The position numbers and the translations under genes are program-made. From positions 248,001 through 312,000 of the forward strand of contig NZ_JAMJXC010000002.1 in NCBI RefSeq assembly GCF_023571765.1: a stretch of 64,000 nucleotides of DNA. The letters run 5' to 3'. The DNA comes from Xanthobacter aminoxidans. Lineage in GTDB: Bacteria; Pseudomonadota; Alphaproteobacteria; Rhizobiales; Xanthobacteraceae. Of this stretch, positions 46,801-56,066 are shown in pieces; within the stretch, counting starts at the first letter, position 1, and each line of letters starts with the position of its first letter. The notes below the pieces were generated by a model. The model was not told where the DNA came from, did not search any database, and worked only from the letters and a program-made list of their open reading frames with translations.

Positions 46801-47037
46801 ATGGCGGGTTTGGGCAAGACGGGGGGCGGCAGCCTGTTCACCGTGGTGAGCGCCACGACGCTGGTTGCCACCCAGGCCATTGCCACCGCCATCGCCGCCG
46901 GCTGGGCCCTGGCCGGCCTGATGCACCTCGGCGACATCGGCGAATACGCCCTGATGGCGTTGTTCAGCCTCGCCGCCCTCTATATCTCGGTGAAGTACTT
47001 CCGCCGCGCCCATGCGGTGGAGATGTCGCTGAACTGA
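46801..47037 (+). CDS. Small two-segment membrane protein
   Basis: A 78-residue protein from the ATG at 46801 (MAGLGKTGGG). Two hydrophobic segments, about 18-40 (ATQAIATAIAAGWALAGLMH) and 47-65 (ALMALFSLAALYISVKYF), suggest a hairpin in the inner membrane. GGAG lies upstream. It is divergent from the gamma-glutamyltransferase gene and converges on the nitroreductase gene. The family is not recognised. Confidence 0.75.
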   Translation: MAGLGKTGGGSLFTVVSATTLVATQAIATAIAAGWALAGLMHLGDIGEYALMALFSLAALYISVKYFRRAHAVEMSLN

Positions 47038-47043
47038 GCCGCC

Positions 47044-47721
47044 TCACGGCTGCCAGCGCGTCACCACGTCTGCGAGCGCCGGGCGCGGGCGGTCGTCCGG
47101 ACGCGTCGCCGGTCGGCCGATATGGATGAAGCCGGCCACCTTCTCCCCCGCCCCGACCCCCAGCAGCGCCGCCGCCGCAGGGTCACGCCCCGGCCATTTC
47201 AGCAGCCACAGCGCGGAAAAGCCCAGCGCCGTCGCCGCCACCACCAGATTCATCGCGGCCGCACCGGCGGAGAGAATCTGGTTCAGCTCGGGGATCTTGG
47301 CGGCCGGGTCCGCCCGGCTCACCACCACCACGGTCACCGGCGCCCGCATCAGATAATCCCGCCACATGCGCGCCTTGTCCGGCGCGAGGCCCGGATTCTG
47401 CGCGGCATAGAGCGCATCGAGCCGCGCCCCGGCCGCTTCGCGCGCCGCCCCCTCGATGACGATGAAGCGCCACGGCACCAGCCGGCCATGGTCCGGCACC
47501 CGCGCGGCGATGGCGAGCATGCGGTCCAGCTCCTGCGGCGTCGGGCCGGGGTCGAGCAGCGCCCGCAACGGCAGGGAGCGGCGTGTCTCCAGCAGGTCCA
47601 GCGTCCCGGGGAAGACCGGCACATCCGCCAGCGGCGTCTGGTAGGCCACCGCCGCGCCATGGCCGTGCGGGGCCGGTGCGGCCTCACGGCCGGGGGATCG
47701 GGATTCGGCGGCTTCGGCCAT
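47044..47721 (-). CDS. Nitroreductase family protein
   Basis: A 225-residue FMN oxidoreductase. The N-terminal ETRRSLPLRALLDPGPTPQEL and RVPDHGRLVPWRFIVIEGAA are typical of YdjA-like nitroreductases, and ALWLLKWPGRDP lies late in the protein. The ATG at 47721 has CAGGAGG six bases upstream; the frame continues to 47793. It would reduce nitro compounds or quinones with NAD(P)H; the natural substrate is not evident. Confidence 0.9.
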   Translation of the reverse strand: MAEAAESRSPGREAAPAPHGHGAAVAYQTPLADVPVFPGTLDLLETRRSLPLRALLDPGPTPQELDRMLAIAARVPDHGRLVPWRFIVIEGAAREAAGARLDALYAAQNPGLAPDKARMWRDYLMRAPVTVVVVSRADPAAKIPELNQILSAGAAAMNLVVAATALGFSALWLLKWPGRDPAAAALLGVGAGEKVAGFIHIGRPATRPDDRPRPALADVVTRWQP

Positions 47722-48200
47722 GGCGGCCTCCTGAAGGGCAGGCGCGGGAACGGCCAATGGGGCGCCCACTTGAGTACCCATGAATAGATGCACCGCCGCA
47801 AAATAGAACGAGGTACAATCGAACTAGAAGTCTTCGCGTCGCCGCCGGGGGCGCCCATCACCTGCCGAACGGGCGGGTCCGGCCAGCCGGGACCCCCGCG
47901 CGAGATGCTGCGCAACAATCTCGCCGCGCCATCGCCCAACATTCATGTACCAAAGCGGGAGAGATGTGTTAGTCTGGATGTTGGTCGGAGCCGTGCGCCC
48001 GAGTGCGTGGGCATGTTTTCCGACCTGTCATATAGGCTGCGAGGCGAGACGCGGGTGGCTGGAACAGGCGTTGTGCGAAGGCGGAATTTAATACGCCCGA
48101 AGCGTGCAAGTTAAAGTGTGGCACGAAGAAACGCATCATTGTCCGGCAGTGGTGGATGGCCCTAAGCCAAAATTGGCGACTGACCTCAACGGAAATACAC
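47722..48200 (+). promoter_or_regulatory. Divergent region with probable long leader of the cold-shock gene
   Basis: 479 bases without a supported gene. The half nearest the cold-shock gene is AT-richer than the genome average and lacks good open frames, as expected for the structured 5-prime leader of a cold-shock mRNA. No exact cold box or promoter can be assigned. Confidence 0.35.
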
Positions 48201-48893
48201 ATGAGCCGTAACCGAGACTTCCGAGAGCCGCGCCGCCGTGGCTTTGATGACGACTTTGCGCCGCCGCGTGACCGCGGCTTCGGAGGGGATCGTCCTTTTT
48301 CCTCGCCCAGCAGCAGCTTCAGCGCCCCCGCCCCCTCCGGCCCGACCATCGACGCCACGGTGAAGTGGTTCAACCCTGAGAAGGGTTTCGGCTTCGTCGA
48401 GCTGTCCGACGGTTCGGGTGACGTGTTCCTGCACGCCCGCGCCCTCGAGGCCGCCGGCCAGGAAAGCGTGCCCCCCGGCTCCAAGCTGTCGGTGCGCGTC
48501 GGCCAGGGCCAGAAGGGCCGTCAGGTCACTGAAGTGCTCGAAGTCGATACCTCGACCGCGGAAGCCGCTCCGGCCCGCCGCAGCTTCGGCGACCGTGCCG
48601 GCGGCGGTGGTTTCGGCGGTGGTGGCGGCTTCGGCGGCGCCCCCCGCGCGGGTGGTGGCCCCCGTGCTGCGACCGGCCCCACCGAAGAGCGCGTGGGCAC
48701 CGTGAAGTGGTACAACCCCGAGAAGGGCTTCGGCTTCATCGCGGTTGAGGGCGGCGGCAAGGACGTGTTCGTGCACGTCACCGTCATCTCCCGTTCCGGC
48801 CTCAGCGACCTCGCCGAGGGCCAGCGCGTGGTGGTGCAGGTGGGTCAGGGCCCCAAGGGTCCCGAAGCCCGCGGCATCGAGCTCGCCGACTGA
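48201..48893 (+). CDS. Double cold-shock domain protein
   Basis: A 230-residue protein from the ATG at 48201 (MSRNRDFREPRRRGF). Two cold-shock domains are present: residues about 50-115 (VKWFNPEKGFGFVEL, DVFLHARAL) and 160-228 (VKWYNPEKGFGFIAV, DVFVHVTVI). Both RNP1 and RNP2 motifs are intact. The N-terminus is Arg/Phe-rich and a Gly-rich linker (GGGFGGGGGFGG) joins the domains. Such proteins bind single-stranded RNA; the double form is common in Hyphomicrobiales. Confidence 0.93.
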   Translation: MSRNRDFREPRRRGFDDDFAPPRDRGFGGDRPFSSPSSSFSAPAPSGPTIDATVKWFNPEKGFGFVELSDGSGDVFLHARALEAAGQESVPPGSKLSVRVGQGQKGRQVTEVLEVDTSTAEAAPARRSFGDRAGGGGFGGGGGFGGAPRAGGGPRAATGPTEERVGTVKWYNPEKGFGFIAVEGGGKDVFVHVTVISRSGLSDLAEGQRVVVQVGQGPKGPEARGIELAD

Positions 48894-49027
48894 TCTCGCA
48901 GATCCCTTTGCCGCCGGCCGGTTCGTCCGGGCGGCGGTGAAGAGCAATGCAACCAGCGGTGCCGGGCGCAAGCGCGGCGCCGTTTCCGTTTTTGCAGTTT
49001 CCGTTCCGCAGGCGCAGCCTGGGAGCG

Positions 49028-49240
49028 ATGCCGGAGTTCAATACCACCATGGCGCAACAGGCCGAGGCTGACCTCGCAAGCCTTCTCGATCGCCTCAAGG
49101 CGGCCCAGCGCGAGCTGGTCCTCACCGCAGCCAAGGGCTCCACCCTTCCCTCCGATGGCATGCTGCGCAAGATTTCCGAGCTGGAAGGGGCCATCGCGGC
49201 CACCGAAGCCCTCATGCAGGAAGAAGGCGTCCGGCGCTGA
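49028..49240 (+). CDS. Small helical hypothetical protein
   Basis: A 70-residue protein, MPEFNTTMAQQAEADLASLL to LMQEEGVRR, predicted to be two helices with heptad-like Leu/Ala spacing. GGGAG sits just before the ATG at 49028. I do not recognise the family. It lies 134 bases after the cold-shock gene and may be co-transcribed. Confidence 0.6.
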   Translation: MPEFNTTMAQQAEADLASLLDRLKAAQRELVLTAAKGSTLPSDGMLRKISELEGAIAATEALMQEEGVRR

Positions 49241-49376
49241 GCCGTCCGGCCGCCGGTCCCTAAGCCTCCCCGAATCCGCTGCGAGTTGCCCCGGCTAACG
49301 GCCGGGTGGACCTTGGCCGCGCGAGCCTGTAGCGTGCACCGCAACAAAAGGGCGGGGCGGAAAGGCACGGGTCGGG

Positions 49377-51023
49377 ATGCTGGCGCACAGCACGGGCGCA
49401 TCGGGATCAGGCGCAGTTTCCAGCGAATACGAGCGTTCCAGCGCCTATGAGCGCCGGCGCCGCGCTTTCCTCTGGATGGTGCCGGAGCGCTATAATATGG
49501 CGGTGCACGCCTGCGATGCGATCGCGGCGCAGCATCCGGACCGTCCCGCGCTCTTCCTGCCCTCGGGCGACGGCTTCTCCCCGGTCTCCTACGGCGCGCT
49601 GGCGCGACTCTCCAACCGGCTGGCCCATGCGCTCGTCGCCTCCGGCATCCGGCCCGGCGACCGGGTGGCCATTCTGCTCCCCCAGTCGCTGGAAGTGCTC
49701 GTCACCCATCTCGCCGTCTACAAGATGGGCGCCATCGCGGTGCCGCTGGCCGGCGCGTTCGGCGTGGATGCCATCGCCTACCGCCTGCTGGATTCCGGCG
49801 CCCGCGCCCTCGTCACCGACGATGCCGGCCTCGCCAAGCTGCTCGCGCGGCCCGAGGCGCTGGATCTCGTGGTCAATGTGGACGGCGCGCGCGACGGCGC
49901 CGTCGGCTTCTCCGCTCTGGTGGAGGCGGCCTCCGACCGCCCGCTTCCCATATCCTCCGGCCCGGACGATCCGGCGCTGATGATCTACACCTCCGGCACC
50001 ACCGGCCAGCCCAAGGGCGCGCTGCACGGCCACCGGGTGCTGTTCGCCCATGTGAGCGGCGTCACCTTCACCCATGAGGGCATCGGGCAGGCGGGCGACC
50101 GCATGTGGACGCCCTCCGACTGGGCCTGGGCCGGCGGGCTCCTGAACACCGTGCTGCCGGCGCTGGCGCTGGGCGTGCCTGTGGTGGCGCAGCCGCGCGG
50201 CAAGTTCGATCCCGAAGCCGCCTTCGCTCTGATGAAGCGCGCCAAGGTGCGCAACGTCTTCATCCCGCCCACCGCGCTGCGCATGATGCGGCAGGTGCAG
50301 AACCCGCGCGAAAAGTTCGGCTTCGCGCTGCGCACGGTGGGCTCGGCCGGCGAGGCGCTGGGCGCGGAGACGTTCGAGTGGGGCCGCGAGGCCCTCGGCG
50401 TGCCGGTGAACGAATTCTACGGCCAGACCGAATGCAACTACGTCATCGGCTCCTCGGCCGCGCTGGGCGTGGCCAAGGCCGGCGCCACCGGCAAGGCGGT
50501 GCCCGGCCACGAGGTGGCGGTGCTGGGCGAGGACGGGCGCATTCTGCCGCCCGGCCAGATGGGCCAGATCGCCGTGCGCACGCCGGACCCGGTGATGTTC
50601 CTCACCTACTGGAACCGCCCCGAGGCCACCGCCGACAAGGTGAAGGACGGCTGGCTCCTCACCGGCGATCTCGCGACGCGGGACGAGGAGGGCTATTTCC
50701 ACTTCCTCGGCCGCGACGACGACGTCATCACCTCGGCCGGCTACCGCATCGGCCCGGCGGAGATCGAGGACGTGCTGCTGAAGCACCCCGCCGTCGCCAT
50801 GGCCGCCGCCGTGGGCAAGAAGGACCCGCTGCGCACGGAGATCGTCAAGGCGGTCATCGTGCCGATGCCCGGCGTGGAGCCCACGCCGGAGCTGGAGGCG
50901 GAGATTCGCGACTTCGTGCGCACGCGCCTCGCCGCCTACGAATATCCCCGCGAGATCCAGTTCGTGGACGAGCTGCCGCTGACCACCACCGGCAAGGTCA
51001 TCCGCCGGATGCTGCGCGACTAA
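49377..51023 (+). CDS. AMP-dependent acyl-CoA synthetase
   Basis: A 548-residue ANL-family ligase. The start keeps the family N-terminus YERRRRAFLWMVPERYN. The ATP-binding loop is MIYTSGTTGQPKGALHGH, followed by EFYGQTECNYVIG, WLLTGDLATRDEEGYFHFLG and the catalytic Lys in TTTGKVIRRMLRD. It activates a carboxylic acid with ATP and CoA; the layout resembles medium-chain or acetate/benzoate-type synthetases but the acid is unknown. It converges on the HpaI-type aldolase gene with three bases between. Confidence 0.92.
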   Translation: MLAHSTGASGSGAVSSEYERSSAYERRRRAFLWMVPERYNMAVHACDAIAAQHPDRPALFLPSGDGFSPVSYGALARLSNRLAHALVASGIRPGDRVAILLPQSLEVLVTHLAVYKMGAIAVPLAGAFGVDAIAYRLLDSGARALVTDDAGLAKLLARPEALDLVVNVDGARDGAVGFSALVEAASDRPLPISSGPDDPALMIYTSGTTGQPKGALHGHRVLFAHVSGVTFTHEGIGQAGDRMWTPSDWAWAGGLLNTVLPALALGVPVVAQPRGKFDPEAAFALMKRAKVRNVFIPPTALRMMRQVQNPREKFGFALRTVGSAGEALGAETFEWGREALGVPVNEFYGQTECNYVIGSSAALGVAKAGATGKAVPGHEVAVLGEDGRILPPGQMGQIAVRTPDPVMFLTYWNRPEATADKVKDGWLLTGDLATRDEEGYFHFLGRDDDVITSAGYRIGPAEIEDVLLKHPAVAMAAAVGKKDPLRTEIVKAVIVPMPGVEPTPELEAEIRDFVRTRLAAYEYPREIQFVDELPLTTTGKVIRRMLRD

Positions 51024-51026
51024 CGC

Positions 51027-51794
51027 CTATGCCTTGTACTGCTTGGCCAGCGCCTCGGCGCTGCGGGCGAACAAAGCGGCATCCACCCCCACGGCGGTGA
51101 ACACCGAGCCGGCCGCCATGTAGCGGCGGGCCAGCGCCTCGTCGCCCACCACCAGCACGCCGCCGCGATTGCCGGCGGCCCGGATGCGCCTCAGCCCGTC
51201 CTCGATGGCCTCCACCACCTTCGGGTGGGTGGGCTGGTGCAAGAGGCCCATAGAGGCGGAGAGGTCGCCGGGGCCGATGAAGATGCCGTCCACGCCCGGC
51301 ACGGCGGCGATCTCCTCCACCTTCTCCAGCGCCTCCATGGTCTCCACCTGCACCAGCACGCACATCTCGTCGGCATAGCGGGTGAAGTAATCACCGATGC
51401 GGCCGAAGCGGGTGGCGCGGGAGGCCACCGCATAGCCGCGGATGCCGTCCGGCGGATAGCGCGTCGCCGCCACCGCCGCGCGGGCCTCCTCGGCATTCTG
51501 GACCATGGGGATGAGGAAGCTCTGGGTGCCGATGTCGAGGAAGCGCTTCAGCGTCACCGCATCGTTCCACGGCACCCGCACCACCGGCTGGGTGGCGTAG
51601 CCCACCATGGACTGAAGCTGGTTGAAGACGTTGGGCAGCTCGTTGGGCGCGTGCTCGGTGTCCAGCACCAGCCAGTCGAAGCCGGCGCCGGCGAGGATCT
51701 CCGAGACATAGTTGGAGGGCACGGCGCACCACAGGCCGATCTGCTGGGTGCCGGCATGGAGCGCTCGCTTGAACGGGTTCTCGGGCAGTTGCAT
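51027..51794 (-). CDS. HpcH/HpaI family aldolase
   Basis: A 255-residue metal-dependent class II pyruvate aldolase. Metal and substrate residues lie in DWLVLDTEHAPNEL, VQVETMEALEKV and IFIGPGDLSASMG. The family includes 4-hydroxy-2-oxoheptanedioate aldolase and 2-dehydro-3-deoxyglucarate aldolase. No HpaG/H homologue is nearby, so the exact substrate is open; the KdgK-type sugar kinase 3 kb away hints at sugar acids. Confidence 0.9.
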   Translation of the reverse strand: MQLPENPFKRALHAGTQQIGLWCAVPSNYVSEILAGAGFDWLVLDTEHAPNELPNVFNQLQSMVGYATQPVVRVPWNDAVTLKRFLDIGTQSFLIPMVQNAEEARAAVAATRYPPDGIRGYAVASRATRFGRIGDYFTRYADEMCVLVQVETMEALEKVEEIAAVPGVDGIFIGPGDLSASMGLLHQPTHPKVVEAIEDGLRRIRAAGNRGGVLVVGDEALARRYMAAGSVFTAVGVDAALFARSAEALAKQYKA

Positions 51795-51831
51795 GGCGTT
51801 TCCTTCGGGGGATTTTTATTGGGGCGAAGCC

Positions 51832-52944
51832 TCACTCCGGTCGCAGCATAGCGGGCACCTCCTCGCCCAGCACCATGCCGGCGAGCATCTCGCCCAAAGC
51901 CGGGGCGAACTTGAAGAGGTGGCCGCCGGCGAAGAAGTCCACCGCGCCGCGCCGCACCACCTCGAGGCGCTCGGATTCCCACGGCGCGCCGTCGTCGGGA
52001 TGCTCCAGCGAGGTGGAGACGCAGCTCTCGATGGTGAAGCGCGACGTGTCGAGGCCAGGCAGCGTCTGCGCCGCCAGCGCCAGCGTGTGCTCGATCACCT
52101 GGTCGGGATGGCCCCCGCCGCTGCGGTCGGCGTCGCTCGGCTCCAGCCCCACGGCGAACAGGCCGTCATGCAGCGCCGGCAGGCCGTAGGTATAGAGCAC
52201 GCCGTGGCGGTGGTCGCTCTTGTCGCGGAAGGACACCATGGGCCGCGCCGCGAGATCGCCGTTCATGGGAAAGAGCAGGCGCTGGTGGACGCTGTAGACC
52301 TGCGGCACCTTCACGCCCATGGCGCCGGAGAGCACCGGCGTCTGCATTCCCGCCGCCACCAGCACGCGCCGCGCGCGGTAGATGGCGCTGCGGGTGGAGA
52401 CCAGCACATGGCCCGACCGCTGGGTGAGGCCCAGCACCGGCGTCTGCTCGTGCAGCGCATCGCCCAGCGTGGCGGCGAGCCATTCGATGCTGTCGCGGGC
52501 GCGGATGGTGCCGGCCTCCTCCTCCAGGATCACCGACTTCGCCCAGGGCCGATGCACCGGCAGCAGCTCTTCCTGCTCGGCGGGGGAGACGAAGCGGACC
52601 TTCAGATCGAGCCCGGCGAGGCGCTTCAGCTCCGCCTCGGCCTGCTCGACGATGAGAAAGGAGCCGGTGCGCTCGATGAGGGGTCGGCCGGCCTCCTCCT
52701 CCCAACGCGCCCAGCCGGTGCTGGCCTTGCGGGCGAGCCAGAGCATGCGGGGATCGTTGTAGGCCGCGCGCATGATGCGCGAGCCCCCGGCCGACTGGGC
52801 ACCGCCCGCCGCACCCGCATCGAAGCAGCGCACGGAGATGCCGAGGCGCGTCAGGGTGTGGGCGACCGACAGGCCGACGATGCCGGCGCCGACGATCGCG
52901 ATCTCGGTGTCCTCGAACGGCAGGCGGGCGGTCGATGCGGGCAT
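51832..52944 (-). CDS. FAD-dependent oxidoreductase (sarcosine/N-methyltryptophan oxidase-like)
   Basis: A 370-residue DAO-family flavoprotein from the ATG at 52944, which has GAGGAG upstream. The FAD site is IAIVGAGIVGLSVAHTLTRL and QSAGGSRIMRAAYND is typical of the MTOX/sarcosine oxidase group; the C-terminal GGHLFKFAPALGEML contributes to flavin attachment in relatives. It probably oxidises an N-methyl or secondary amine, giving hydrogen peroxide. It is 37 bases upstream of the aldolase on the same strand. Confidence 0.88.
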   Translation of the reverse strand: MPASTARLPFEDTEIAIVGAGIVGLSVAHTLTRLGISVRCFDAGAAGGAQSAGGSRIMRAAYNDPRMLWLARKASTGWARWEEEAGRPLIERTGSFLIVEQAEAELKRLAGLDLKVRFVSPAEQEELLPVHRPWAKSVILEEEAGTIRARDSIEWLAATLGDALHEQTPVLGLTQRSGHVLVSTRSAIYRARRVLVAAGMQTPVLSGAMGVKVPQVYSVHQRLLFPMNGDLAARPMVSFRDKSDHRHGVLYTYGLPALHDGLFAVGLEPSDADRSGGGHPDQVIEHTLALAAQTLPGLDTSRFTIESCVSTSLEHPDDGAPWESERLEVVRRGAVDFFAGGHLFKFAPALGEMLAGMVLGEEVPAMLRPE

Positions 52945-53116
52945 GGGGGCTCCTCGCGATTCGGCACTCGATCCCTCGTAACATGCTGGCCACGGCCACG
53001 CTTTGCGCGCTGCAGCAGGTTTTCCCCCACTCCCCACCCCGCACCTTCGGTGCTATCCAAGGCGTCCTTTTTGAACGCGGCGCGCGAGACGCCGCGCGCC
53101 CGAGGATCTGCCGGCC

Positions 53117-54304
53117 ATGCTCACCACCAATCCCGCCTTCGACCGCATCGGCGAGGAGAACGCCTTCGCTGTCCTCGCCCGCGCCACGGCGCTTCAGGCG
53201 GAGGGGCGCTCCATCCTCAATCTCGGCATCGGCCAGCCCGACTTCCAGACGCCGGCCCACATCGTCGAGGCGGCGGTGAAGGCGCTGCGCGACGGCCAGC
53301 ACGGTTACACGCCCTCGGTCGGCATCCTGCCCCTGCGCGAGGCGGTGGCCGGCGATCTCAACCGCCGCTACGGCGTCGAGGTGGACCCGAACCTCGTGAT
53401 GATCGTGCCCGGCGGCAAGGTGACCATGTATGCGGCCATCCGCCTGTTCGGCGAGCCCGGCGCGGAAATCCTCTATCCCGATCCCGGCTTTCCCATCTAC
53501 CGCTCCATGATCGAGCACACCGGCGCGACGCCCATCCCGGTGCCGATCCGCGAGGAGAACGGCTTCGCCTTCTCGGCCGAGGAGACCCTCGCCCTCATCA
53601 CGCCGAACACCCGGCTCCTCATCATCAATTCGCCGGCCAACCCCACGGGCGGCGTCACGCCTGCCGCGGAGATCGACAAGCTGGTGAAGGGCCTCGCCGC
53701 CCATCCCCACGTCGCGCTCATGTCGGACGAGATCTACGACCGCTTCCTGTTCGACGGGGAGGAGCACCGCACGCTCCTCGCCTATCCCGAGATCCGCGAC
53801 CGGCTGATCCTGCTGAACGGCTGGTCGAAGACCTATGCCATGACTGGCTGGCGCCTCGGCTATTCCATCTGGCCGAAGAGCCTCTACGACCAGGTGCGCA
53901 AGCTGGCGGTGAACTGCTGGTCCTGCGTCAACGCCGCGACACAGTATGCCGGTATCGCCGCCCTCGAAGGTCCACAGGATGCGGTGTTCGCCATGACCGC
54001 CGAGTTCGACGCCCGCCGCCGCATGGTGGTGGAGGGGCTGAACGCGCTGCCCGGCGTCACCTGCGCGACGCCCAAGGGCGCCTTCTACGCCTTTCCCAAC
54101 ATCACCGGCACCGGCTGGACTTCGGCCAAGAAGCTCGCCTCGGCCCTGTTGGAGGACGCGGGCGTGGCGGTGATCGGCGGGCCGGATTTCGGCGTCCATG
54201 GCGAGGGCTATTTGCGCCTCTCCTACGCCACCTCGCGGGAGAACATCACCGCCGCGCTCGGCCGCATGGGCGATTTCCTCGCCGCCAACCGCAAGGTGGC
54301 CTGA
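53117..54304 (+). CDS. Class I/II pyridoxal-phosphate aminotransferase
   Basis: A 395-residue fold-type I aminotransferase. NLGIGQPDFQTP is near the N-terminus, INSPANPTGG and DEIYDRFLFDG lie mid-protein, and the PLP Lys is in NGWSKTYAMTGWRLGY. It resembles aspartate/aromatic aminotransferases, but substrate cannot be set from the sequence. GAGGA precedes the ATG. A small exported protein gene follows three bases later. Confidence 0.92.
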   Translation: MLTTNPAFDRIGEENAFAVLARATALQAEGRSILNLGIGQPDFQTPAHIVEAAVKALRDGQHGYTPSVGILPLREAVAGDLNRRYGVEVDPNLVMIVPGGKVTMYAAIRLFGEPGAEILYPDPGFPIYRSMIEHTGATPIPVPIREENGFAFSAEETLALITPNTRLLIINSPANPTGGVTPAAEIDKLVKGLAAHPHVALMSDEIYDRFLFDGEEHRTLLAYPEIRDRLILLNGWSKTYAMTGWRLGYSIWPKSLYDQVRKLAVNCWSCVNAATQYAGIAALEGPQDAVFAMTAEFDARRRMVVEGLNALPGVTCATPKGAFYAFPNITGTGWTSAKKLASALLEDAGVAVIGGPDFGVHGEGYLRLSYATSRENITAALGRMGDFLAANRKVA

Positions 54305-54307
54305 GGC

Positions 54308-55006
54308 GTGGGGGCGGCGCGGCGGTGGACGGGCCGGCGGGCGCTTCTCGCCCTCGCCCTCGTGCTGCTGGCCTTCTCTCCCGTGCTGCTGGTGCTGACG
54401 CGCCCGCCGCCGGAGGGTCCCGCCCCCAGGGTCGCCCCCGCTCTGCCGGAGCCCGAGCCGGAACCGGCCGTTCCCGCCGATGCGGACCTGCCGCCGGGCC
54501 CGTCCCAGGCGCGCCAGGCCACTGCCCACGCCGACGGCGATGCGGCGACGCCGGAGCGCTGGAAGGTGGTCGTCTCCTGCCCGCGCGAGAAGGTGTCCGG
54601 CGGGCAATACAATCGCTGCCTCTATGACGTGACCCGCACCTCCGAGCAGGCGCTGGAGGCGGAGCTGGCCAACGCCTTCACCGTGATCGAGGCGCGCACC
54701 GACCTGCAAGGCACCCAGCGCGCCCGCTGGAAGACCCAGCTCGACGAGGCGCAATCGCGCTTCCTGCTGTTCCGCAATCTCGACTGCCAGGGCGTCGCGC
54801 CGTTCGAGGGGCCGCGCGGCATCGGCAATTTCGAGCAGCGCTCCCTCTGCCTCATCGCCGCCAATCGCGGCCGCGCCGCCGATCTGCGCGCCCGCTACGG
54901 CACGCCCCAGCCCGAGGGCGCCACCGACGCCGCCAAGCCCGGCCCCACTGGCCCGGCGCCGCGCGACGGCACCTGGACCCACCCGGTGCCGCCGCCGGTG
55001 GATTGA
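54308..55006 (+). CDS. Membrane-anchored LprI-like (DUF1311) protein
   Basis: A 232-residue protein with a GTG start three bases after the aminotransferase stop. One N-terminal membrane segment ([18 protein letters not shown]) leads to a Pro/Glu-rich linker. A domain at about 80-190 then has spaced Cys residues (VVVSCPREK, NRCLYDV, NLDCQGV, RSLCLIAANRG), as in LprI-type lysozyme-inhibitor domains. The C-terminus is Pro-rich. The family call is moderate; periplasmic location is likely. Confidence 0.7.
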   Translation: MGAARRWTGRRALLALALVLLAFSPVLLVLTRPPPEGPAPRVAPALPEPEPEPAVPADADLPPGPSQARQATAHADGDAATPERWKVVVSCPREKVSGGQYNRCLYDVTRTSEQALEAELANAFTVIEARTDLQGTQRARWKTQLDEAQSRFLLFRNLDCQGVAPFEGPRGIGNFEQRSLCLIAANRGRAADLRARYGTPQPEGATDAAKPGPTGPAPRDGTWTHPVPPPVD

Positions 55007-55063
55007 GCCTTTCCCTATGATAGGGTCCGGCGCCCGGCGCAGGGCACGATAACGGAGGCACCC

Positions 55064-56008
55064 GTGGCGAAAGTGGTCTGTGTGGGCGAGGTGATGGTGG
55101 AACTCGCCCGCGGTTCCGACGGGCGCTTCGGCCTCGCCTTCGGCGGCGACACCTTCAACACCGCCGTCTATCTCGCCCGGGCCGGCGTGGACGTGGCCTA
55201 TGCCACGGCGCTCGGCGACGACGCCTTCTCCGGCGACATCCTCGCCCTCGGCGCGGCGGAGGGCGTGGACATGAGCCTGATCCCGCGCGTCAGCGGCAAG
55301 GTTCCCGGCCTCTATCTCATCACCACCGACAACGCCGGCGAGCGCAGCTTCCATTACTGGCGCGACACCGCCCCCGCCCGCGCCCTGTTCGAGGCGGACG
55401 GCTGGCAGGAGGTGGCGGCGGCTTTGGTGGGGGCGGGCGCGGTCTATTTCTCCGGCATCACCCTGTCGCTCTATTCCAACCAGGGGCTCGGCCGCTTCCT
55501 CGCCGCGCTGGAGATGGCGGGCGGCGCCGGCGACAGCCGCTCAGGTCCGCCGGCCTGGCGGGTGTTCGACGGCAATTTCCGCCCGCGCGGCTGGGGCGGC
55601 GATCTCTCCCGCGCCCGCACCGTGTTCGCCGAGGCGCTGAAGCGGTCCTCCATGGCGCTGCCCACCTTCGAGGACGAGGCCGCCCTGTGGGGCGATGCCT
55701 CCCCCGCCGCCACCATCGAGCGCATCACCACCTACGGGGTGAGCGAGGTGGTGGTGAAGAACGGGGCCGGCGGCGCGCTGGTTCATGCCGAGGGGCGCAC
55801 CTTGGAGGTGCCGGTGGAGCGCACCGTCTCCCCCCTCGACACCACGGGGGCCGGCGACAGCTTCAATGCCGGCTATCTCGCCGCCCGCATCGCCGGCGCG
55901 ACGCCCGAAGCCGCCGCCCAGGCCGGCCACCGCCTCGCCGCCGAGGTCATCATGCACCGCGGCGCCATCATCCCCCGCGCCGCGCAGGAGGGCGCGACGG
56001 CGCATTGA
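55064..56008 (+). CDS. PfkB-family sugar kinase, 2-dehydro-3-deoxygluconokinase type
   Basis: A 314-residue kinase with GTG start and GGAGG ribosome site. GGDTFNTAVYLARAG near the N-terminus and the catalytic DTTGAGDSFNAGYLAARIAG near 270 are PfkB signatures. The first is characteristic of KdgK, which phosphorylates 2-keto-3-deoxygluconate in the Entner-Doudoroff-linked uronate route. No kdgA aldolase is adjacent, so specificity is likely but not certain. Confidence 0.88.
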   Translation: MAKVVCVGEVMVELARGSDGRFGLAFGGDTFNTAVYLARAGVDVAYATALGDDAFSGDILALGAAEGVDMSLIPRVSGKVPGLYLITTDNAGERSFHYWRDTAPARALFEADGWQEVAAALVGAGAVYFSGITLSLYSNQGLGRFLAALEMAGGAGDSRSGPPAWRVFDGNFRPRGWGGDLSRARTVFAEALKRSSMALPTFEDEAALWGDASPAATIERITTYGVSEVVVKNGAGGALVHAEGRTLEVPVERTVSPLDTTGAGDSFNAGYLAARIAGATPEAAAQAGHRLAAEVIMHRGAIIPRAAQEGATAH

Positions 56009-56020
56009 GGGAAAAGTTGT

Positions 56021-56047
56021 CCAATGTACCATTGAGTGGTACATTGG
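56021..56047 (+). promoter_or_regulatory. Operator palindrome and promoter of higBA
   Basis: A perfect ten-base inverted repeat CCAATGTACC-ATTGAGT-GGTACATTGG. It overlaps a promoter-like pair TTGTCC (56017) and TACATT (56040) spaced 17 bases. The site sits 20 bases before higB, the expected place for HigA autoregulation. Confidence 0.75.
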
Positions 56048-56066
56048 GTCTAAATCGGGGGGCAAA

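Noticed and set aside
51712-54627. 971-codon plus-strand frame over the FAD oxidase and aminotransferase
   Set aside because: An artefact of high GC; it crosses three well-supported genes in other frames and is Arg/His-rich.
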